Positions 59,150-64,000 of a DNA stretch of 64,000 nucleotides are shown in pieces (position 1 is the stretch's first letter; each line of letters starts with the position of its first letter). The notes under the pieces were generated by a model. That model was not told where the DNA came from, ran no database searches, and saw only the letters and a program-made list of their open reading frames with translations. Source of the stretch: Herbihabitans rhizosphaerae (GTDB lineage Bacteria; Actinomycetota; Actinomycetes; Mycobacteriales; Pseudonocardiaceae); assembly GCF_004216555.1 (NCBI RefSeq), contig NZ_SGWQ01000007.1, forward strand, positions 186,001 through 250,000. Direction: 5' to 3'. The position numbers and the translations under genes are program-made.

Positions 59150-60583
59150 TCACAGCGGAATGTTGCCGTGCTGCCCTCGGGCGGCGGGTGCCGCCGCCAG
59201 TGCCTCGGCGAGCCGGCGGCGGGTGTGCCGGGGCTCGATCACCTCGTCGACCACGCCGATGTCCATCGCGCGGTCCACGCCGCCGGCCACCCGCTGCTGC
59301 TCGGCGACCAGCTCGAGACGCAGTGCTTCGCGCTCTTCCTCGGGCGCGGCGGCGAGCTTGCGGCGGTGCAGGATGTTCACCGCCGCCTCGGCGCCCATCA
59401 CCGCGACCTCGGCCTCCGGCCAGGCGAACACCGCGGTGGCGCCGAGCGAGCGGGAGTTCATCGCGATGTACGCGCCGCCGTAGGACTTGCGGGTGATCAG
59501 CGTGACGCGCGGGACCACGGTCTCGGCGAACGCGTGCAGCAGTTTCGCGCCGCGCCGCACCACGCCGCCCCATTCCTGGCCGACGCCGGGCAGGTAGCCG
59601 GGCACGTCGACGAGCACCAGCAGCGGAATGCCGAACGCGTCGCACAGCCGGACGAACCGGGCCGCCTTCTCCGCGGACAGCGAGTCGAGGCAGCCGCCCT
59701 TGCGCAGCGGGTTGTTCGCGATCACGCCGATCGTGTGCCCGCCGAGCCGGCCGAGCCCGATCAGGATGTTGGGCGCCCATTTCGGCTGCAGTTCCTCGAA
59801 TACCGGCCCGCCCTTTTCGGCGTCCACGATCGCGTGCACGAGCGGGTGCACGTCGTAGGCGCGGCGCGGCGAGTCGGGGAGCAGTTCGCGCAGATTCCGT
59901 TCGCCCCGAATTCGGCTGAGGTCGTACAGGCCGGGCTTGCCGAAGAATCCGACGAGCCTGCGCGTGCGGGAATACGCCTCCGATTCGGTGCCGACGGTCA
60001 CGTGCACGACACCGGATTTGCGGCTGTGCGAGTTTCCGCCGCCGAGCCCCTCCATGTCGATCTCTTCGCCGGTGACCGTCTTGACCACGTCCGGCCCGGT
60101 GACGAACACCCTGCCCTGCTCGGCCATCACGATCACGTCGGTCAGTGCGGGCCCGTACGCCGCGGCGCCCGCCGCGGGCCCGAGCACCACGGAGATCTGC
60201 GGAACCTTGCCGGACGCGCGGGTCATCGCGGAGAACATGCGGCCGCAGCCGTGCAGCGACTCGACACCGTCGGCCAGTCGCGCGCCGCCGCAGTGCCACA
60301 GTCCGATCACCGGCGCGCCTTCGCGTACGGCGGCGTCGATCGCGGTCACGATGTGCCGCGTTCCGGTGAGCCCCAGCGCGCCGCCCATTTTCGTGGCGTC
60401 GGTGCAATAGGCGAATACGGGGGAACCGTCGATGGTCCCGCGAACGGCGAGCACACCGCTGTCGTCGGGATGGTGCAGAGAGGTCACGGAATCGACGTCG
60501 AGCAACTGGGAAAGGCGCAGCAGTGGGTCGCGGTGATCCGATTCGGTGGCCGCCGACTGCGAACGAGCAAGTACCGACGTCAT
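59150..60583 (-). CDS. Acyl-CoA carboxylase carboxyltransferase (beta) subunit
   Basis: A 477-residue biotin-dependent carboxyltransferase of the PccB/AccD type. The oxyanion-forming blocks are VIGLWHCGGARLADGVESLH, GPAAGAAAYGPALTDVIVM in the N-terminal half, and LVLVDVPGYLPGVGQEWGG and RKSYGGAYIAMNSRSLGA in the C-terminal half. It transfers CO2 from carboxybiotin to an acyl-CoA such as acetyl- or propionyl-CoA. ATG 60583 follows GGAGAG and was preferred over 60622. It is somewhat short (usual ~510-530). First gene of a four-gene operon with a type II thioesterase. No biotin-carrying subunit is nearby. Confidence 0.91.
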   Translation of the reverse strand: MTSVLARSQSAATESDHRDPLLRLSQLLDVDSVTSLHHPDDSGVLAVRGTIDGSPVFAYCTDATKMGGALGLTGTRHIVTAIDAAVREGAPVIGLWHCGGARLADGVESLHGCGRMFSAMTRASGKVPQISVVLGPAAGAAAYGPALTDVIVMAEQGRVFVTGPDVVKTVTGEEIDMEGLGGGNSHSRKSGVVHVTVGTESEAYSRTRRLVGFFGKPGLYDLSRIRGERNLRELLPDSPRRAYDVHPLVHAIVDAEKGGPVFEELQPKWAPNILIGLGRLGGHTIGVIANNPLRKGGCLDSLSAEKAARFVRLCDAFGIPLLVLVDVPGYLPGVGQEWGGVVRRGAKLLHAFAETVVPRVTLITRKSYGGAYIAMNSRSLGATAVFAWPEAEVAVMGAEAAVNILHRRKLAAAPEEEREALRLELVAEQQRVAGGVDRAMDIGVVDEVIEPRHTRRRLAEALAAAPAARGQHGNIPL

Positions 60584-60641
60584 TCGTCTCTCCGCACACA
60601 TCGCTGGACCGTCAGCGGTCACGATGCCAGCGTTTCCCGAG

Positions 60642-60671
60642 GTGAACGACCCCTAGGGCGCCCCTGTTCAC
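60642..60671. promoter_or_regulatory. Inverted repeat between divergent genes
   Basis: GTGAAC (60642-60647) and GTTCAC (60666-60671) flank CCCTAGGG (60651-60658). The site sits between the carboxyltransferase and the PEP mutase-family gene and may be an operator for either. Confidence 0.4.
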
Positions 60672-60720
60672 GTCCGAAAGCCGCAAGCGTCCTGTCGGTG
60701 GCACGTGGTGGACTTCGGCC

Positions 60721-61551
60721 ATGACCACTCAACAGGACAAGGCCGCCGCGTTCCGCGCGCTGCACACTCCCGGCTCGCCGCTGGCGCTGGCGAACGCGTG
60801 GGACGTCGCGTCGGCGCGCGTCGTCGAGGCGGCCGGCGCGCCGGCCGTCGCCACCACCAGCGCCGGCGTCGCGTGGGGGCTCGGCGCCCCGGACGGCGAC
60901 AAGCTGGACCGGGACAGCGCGATCGACCTCATCGCCCGAATCGCCGCCGCCGTCGAGGTGCCCGTGACCGCGGACATCGAGAGCGGATTCGCCGAGACGG
61001 CCGACGGTGTCGGAGACACGATCGGCAAGGTGATCGAGGCCGGCGCGGTCGGCGTCAACCTCGAGGACGGCTGGCACGGCGGCTCGGCACCGCAACGCAC
61101 CATCGACGACGCGTCCGCGCGCATCGCCGCCGCCCGCGCGGCGGCCGACGCATCGGGCGTCGCGCTGTTCGTGAACGCGCGCGTGGACAACTTCCTGCGG
61201 CGGCAGGGCGATCCGTCGTCCTGGCTGCCCGACGTGCTCGCCCGCGCGAAGTCCTACGTGGACGCCGGAGCGGACGGGGTCTTCGTGCCGGGCGTCGTCG
61301 ACCTGGAGACGGCTCGCGCCCTGGTCGACGGCATCGACGCCCCGGTCAACGTGCTCGCCTGGCCCGGCGCGCCGACCGTGCCGGAGTTCGCCGAGGCCGG
61401 CGTGGCCAGGGTGAGCGTCGGCTCGTGGATCGCCCAGGCCGCCTACGCGGTGGCCGCGCGTGCCGCCGAGGAGCTGCACTCCACGGGCGGCTACGGCCCG
61501 CTGGCCGACGCGACCGACTACGGCACGCTGAACAGCTTGTTCGGCCGCTGA
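60721..61551 (+). CDS. Isocitrate lyase/PEP mutase family enzyme
   Basis: A 276-residue TIM-barrel enzyme: LANAWDVASARVVEAAGAPA, VPVTADIESGFAE with the metal-binding acid, VNLEDGWHG, and LFVNARVDNFLRR. This is the small PEP mutase/isocitrate lyase-type subgroup, common in bacteria, with C-C or C-P lyase reactions; the exact substrate is unknown. It ends 10 bases before a perfect 14-bp hairpin terminator. Confidence 0.88.
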   Translation: MTTQQDKAAAFRALHTPGSPLALANAWDVASARVVEAAGAPAVATTSAGVAWGLGAPDGDKLDRDSAIDLIARIAAAVEVPVTADIESGFAETADGVGDTIGKVIEAGAVGVNLEDGWHGGSAPQRTIDDASARIAAARAAADASGVALFVNARVDNFLRRQGDPSSWLPDVLARAKSYVDAGADGVFVPGVVDLETARALVDGIDAPVNVLAWPGAPTVPEFAEAGVARVSVGSWIAQAAYAVAARAAEELHSTGGYGPLADATDYGTLNSLFGR

Positions 61552-61561
61552 CCGCACGAAT

Positions 61562-61594
61562 GGCGGGTTCCCTTGTCGCGCAAGGGAACCCGCC
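61562..61594. terminator. Bidirectional terminator
   Basis: GGCGGGTTCCCTTG (61562-61575) pairs perfectly with CAAGGGAACCCGCC (61581-61594) around TCGCG. The 14-bp stem lies between two convergent genes and can end both. Confidence 0.88.
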
Positions 61595-61609
61595 GTGTCG
61601 GGCGTGCCG

Positions 61610-62281
61610 CTATTTCTTCACGCAGATGGTCAGCGGCGGCGTGGTGTAGCGCAGGTAGCCGTTCGCGCCGCTACCGGTGCAGGCCTTCTCGCTGGCCTGC
61701 TGCGCCACCTTCACCACGCGGTTCGCGCCAGGCCCGCACGCCCCCTTGGCGATCTGGACCTCGGTCTTGGTGGAGTTGTCCGTGTAGCAGTCGCCCTGCT
61801 TCACGTTCAGGTACATGCACAGCTTGTACTTCGGGATGCCCGCACCGCTGCCGCTGCCGTACTTGGTGCTGACCGTGTAGGTCACGTAGTTGCTGCTCTG
61901 GTCGCCGACTCCCAGCTCGCCGGGGCAGAACATGCCGTTCACCCGCGTTCCGATGCGCAGCACCGCACCCGGGTCGGCGCAGTTCAGCACGGTGATCTTG
62001 GCGTTGTTCTGGGCGCCGCGGTCGATGCGCACGCAGTCGTTGTCCTTGACGTCCGGCTCCGGCGCCTCGGTCGGGGTGCTGGTGCCGGTGGACCCGGTGC
62101 CGGCCTTGCCGGTCGAGGTGGCGCCGGCCTGCGCGGTGGTCGGGGCGTTCGTGGTGGTCATGTTCTTGGTGGCCTCGTCGACCTTGTCGCCACCGCACGC
62201 GGTCGCGGTCAGCGCCACGAGCAACGCTCCGGCGATCACGGCGCCGATCCTGGCCGGCCGGATGTGGTCTCGTGTCTTCAT
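61610..62281 (-). CDS. LppU/SCO3897-family lipoprotein
   Basis: A 223-residue lipoprotein. ATG 62281 opens a signal (RPARIGAVIAGALLVALTAT) with the lipidated cysteine in TACGG. A Thr/Ala/Gly-rich linker (~residues 40-75) leads to a domain with regularly spaced cysteines (NDCVRIDRG, VLNCADPGAVLRIG, MFCPGELG, KLCMYLNVKQGDCY, GACGPG, KACTG, TICVKK), typical of LppU-type proteins. It is surface-anchored; role unknown. Confidence 0.88.
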   Translation of the reverse strand: MKTRDHIRPARIGAVIAGALLVALTATACGGDKVDEATKNMTTTNAPTTAQAGATSTGKAGTGSTGTSTPTEAPEPDVKDNDCVRIDRGAQNNAKITVLNCADPGAVLRIGTRVNGMFCPGELGVGDQSSNYVTYTVSTKYGSGSGAGIPKYKLCMYLNVKQGDCYTDNSTKTEVQIAKGACGPGANRVVKVAQQASEKACTGSGANGYLRYTTPPLTICVKK

Positions 62282-62395
62282 CGTGTGTCGCTCCCGCTGG
62301 TGAATGCGAATGTTCGCGCACTCGGACTCCAGGTGGGGCCGTTCGGTTTCCCGGGCGCCGGAAATAACTCGCCTGCCCTTGTCGGTGCGCCGCCA

Positions 62396-62401
62396 TATGA
62401 T
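62396..62401 (+). promoter_or_regulatory. -10 hexamer of bfaB
   Basis: TATGAT ends six bases before ATG 62408, so the bfaB message is probably leaderless. No Shine-Dalgarno sequence and no clear -35 are seen. Confidence 0.6.
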
Positions 62402-62407
62402 CGGAAC

Positions 62408-63778
62408 ATGGGAGCCAGCAGAGAGCGGCTCGGGCACGACGCGGCGGTCCACGACCTCCGCGCGCGCCTGGCCGCGCTGCCACCCGGCTCGCCGGTCCGG
62501 CTGGCGAAGCCGACCTCCAACCTGTTCCGCTTCCGTGATCCGGACGCTGGCCCCGGCCTGGACGTGAGCGCCTTTCACGGCGTGCTGTCGGTCGACCCGG
62601 CGCGGCGCACCGCCGAGGTCGGCGGCATGACCACCTACGAGGACCTGGTCGCGAGGACCCTGCCGTACGGCCTGATGCCCGCCGTGGTGCCCCAGCTCAA
62701 GACGATCACCCTGGGCGGCGCGGTCGCCGGGCTCGGCATCGAGTCCACCTCGTTCCACAGCGGGCTGGTGCACGAGTCGGTACTGGAGATGGAGATCCTC
62801 ACCGGCGACGGCCGGGTGCTGCTGGCCAGGCCGGACAACGAGCACCGCGACCTGTTCTTCGGCTTCCCGAACTCCTACGGCACGCTCGGCTACGCGCTGC
62901 GGCTGGAGATCGAGCTGCGGCCGGTGAAGCCGTACGTCCACATCAGACATCTGCGCCACGGTGACGCAGCCGAGACGGCGGCCGCCGTGGAATCCCTGTG
63001 CGCCAACGGTTTCGACGGTCAGCCGGTCGACTTCCTGGACGGCACCGTATTCGGGCCCGACGAGCACTACCTCACGATCGGCACGTTCACCGACACCGCG
63101 CCGGCCACCAGCGACTACACCGGCGAGCAGGTGTACTACCGCTCGATCCCGCGCCGCGCCGACGACCACCTGACCGTGCACGACTACCTGTGGCGGTGGG
63201 ATCCCGACTGGTTCTGGTGCTCGCGCGCGTTCGGCGCGCAGCACCCGCTGGTGCGCCGGCTGTGGCCGAAGCGGTACCGGCGCTCGGACGTCTACCGCCG
63301 GCTGGTCGCGTTCGACCGGCGGCACCGGCTGTCGGCGCGGATCGACCGGCTGCGCCGCGCGCCCGAACACGAGCCGGTGATCCAGGACATCGAGGTTCCG
63401 GTGGACGCGCTGCCGAAGTTCCTCGACTTCTTCCACCGCGAGGTCGGGATCAGCCCGGTGTGGCTGTGCCCGCTGCGCCAGGCTGACGACCGGGCCTGGC
63501 CGCTGTACCCGCTGCGGCCGGACACGCTCTACGTGAACGTCGGCTTCTGGGCCACCGTGCCGCTTCGGCCCGGCCAGTCCGACGGGCACCACAACCGGCT
63601 GATCGAGCGTGTCGTCACCGAACTGGGCGGCCACAAGTCGTTGTACTCCAACAGTTTCTACGACCGCGAGGAGTTCGACCGGCTCTACGACGGCGAGCAC
63701 TACCGGCGGCTCAAGCAGACCTACGACGGCAACGGACGGCTGCCGGACCTGTACGACAAGTGCGTTCGAGCCAGGTGA
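62408..63778 (+). CDS. bfaB: FAD-dependent oxidoreductase for tuberculostearic acid synthesis (Rv3719/TmsA-like)
   Basis: A 456-residue DHCR24-like flavoprotein. The FAD domain has EVGGMTTYEDLVARTLPYGL, VPQLKTITLGGAVAGLGIES and SYGTLGYALRLEIELRPVKP. In mycobacteria the homologue (Rv3719, BfaB) reduces the methylene intermediate made by BfaA to give 10-methylstearic acid. The next gene encodes the BfaA-type methyltransferase, which supports the assignment. ATG 62408 coincides with the predicted transcription start. Confidence 0.87.
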   Translation: MGASRERLGHDAAVHDLRARLAALPPGSPVRLAKPTSNLFRFRDPDAGPGLDVSAFHGVLSVDPARRTAEVGGMTTYEDLVARTLPYGLMPAVVPQLKTITLGGAVAGLGIESTSFHSGLVHESVLEMEILTGDGRVLLARPDNEHRDLFFGFPNSYGTLGYALRLEIELRPVKPYVHIRHLRHGDAAETAAAVESLCANGFDGQPVDFLDGTVFGPDEHYLTIGTFTDTAPATSDYTGEQVYYRSIPRRADDHLTVHDYLWRWDPDWFWCSRAFGAQHPLVRRLWPKRYRRSDVYRRLVAFDRRHRLSARIDRLRRAPEHEPVIQDIEVPVDALPKFLDFFHREVGISPVWLCPLRQADDRAWPLYPLRPDTLYVNVGFWATVPLRPGQSDGHHNRLIERVVTELGGHKSLYSNSFYDREEFDRLYDGEHYRRLKQTYDGNGRLPDLYDKCVRAR

Positions 63779-63804
63779 TCACGACGGCGGAAGGGAGTCG
63801 GGCG

Positions 63805-64000
63805 ATGCGGTTGGCTGAGCAGTTCCTGCAGATGATCGGCGAGGACGCCGATCTTGAGGTGCGTGCCTACGACGGCAGTCGCGCCGGCCCGCCGGACGCG
63901 CCGGCCGGCTTCACCGTGCGCTCGCCGATCGCGCTGTCCTACGTGGCGTCCGCGCCGGGGGAGTTGGGGCTCGCGCGTGCGTACGTCAGTGGGGCGCTGG
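63805..64000 (+). CDS. bfaA: Cyclopropane-fatty-acid-synthase-like methyltransferase (Rv3720-like), 5' part only
   Basis: ATG 63805, preceded by GGAAGGGA, opens a frame that leaves the right edge; about 65 residues are visible. The segment TVRSPIALSYVASAPGELGL, ARAYVSGAL matches the N-terminal region of UfaA1/BfaA methyltransferases, before their SAM-binding fold. It would add a methyl group from SAM to oleoyl chains in phospholipid. It follows bfaB by 26 bases. The SAM domain is outside the window. Confidence 0.8.
   Translation, partial: MRLAEQFLQMIGEDADLEVRAYDGSRAGPPDAPAGFTVRSPIALSYVASAPGELGLARAYVSGAL

Noticed and set aside
1-64000. tRNA or rRNA genes, prophage, insertion sequences
   Set aside because: I found no cloverleaf-like sequence, transposase, integrase or phage structural gene.

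Overview
The window comes from a high-G+C actinomycete. Coding sequence prefers G/C at third positions, GTG starts are frequent, and regulators of the MarR, TetR, GntR and GlxA types are dense. The actinobacterial mutasome operon (imuA'-imuB-dnaE2), an LppU-type lipoprotein and the start of a tuberculostearic-acid gene pair point to Mycobacteriales/Pseudonocardiales. My best guess is a Pseudonocardiaceae-like soil organism; genus cannot be fixed from the sequence alone.

Layout. 0-8 kb: a DJ-1/PfpI gene and a MarR regulator behind a double operator, a membrane protein, two tandem secreted S33 peptidases, a MarR with a Cys cluster plus an EamA exporter, and a MarR facing an epoxide hydrolase. 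8-14 kb: an SOS-box-controlled mutasome operon with an unusual structured leader. 14-26.7 kb: small regulator/effector cassettes (MarR-MFS, TetR-aidB, TetR-FAD oxidase-MFS with an NTF2 gene remnant, TetR-P450, GlxA-type regulator) and a DUF371/RsmI-like fusion. 26.8-39 kb: what appears to be a complete non-phosphorylative L-fucose pathway (fucose dehydrogenase-like AKR, fuconolactonase, fuconate dehydratase, 2-keto-3-deoxyfuconate dehydrogenase, FAH-type hydrolase) with an ABC sugar importer, a FadR-type regulator and lutABC. Its products, pyruvate and L-lactate, would both enter central metabolism, the lactate through LutABC. 39-46 kb: an MFS exporter with a CGNR regulator, a P450, a class III aminotransferase-GntR pair and an MprF-like protein. 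46-57.6 kb: an unusual 500-bp intergenic region with a perfect palindrome and two DnaA-type boxes, a DUF3516-type helicase, a GlxA-type regulator, secreted and lipoprotein genes, a DinB2-type polymerase and a methyltransferase. 57.6-64 kb: a four-gene operon with a carboxyltransferase and a type II thioesterase, a PEP mutase/isocitrate lyase family enzyme, an LppU lipoprotein and bfaB-bfaA, the second cut by the window end.

Gene control has a recurring design. Many regulator genes lack a Shine-Dalgarno sequence, carry a -10 hexamer six or seven bases before the start codon, and have an inverted repeat that overlaps the promoter or start codon. This suggests leaderless mRNAs repressed by their own products. 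Most operons are tightly packed, with ATGA or GTGA overlaps.

The intergenic spaces hold at least three repeat families: 18-bp palindromes with an AGC(CC/GG)GCT core, a 22-bp tandem unit at two loci, and a dispersed ~54-bp element at two loci. Inside genes, the palindrome GTCCACWGTGGAC occurs eight times and always encodes Ser-Thr-Val-Asp.
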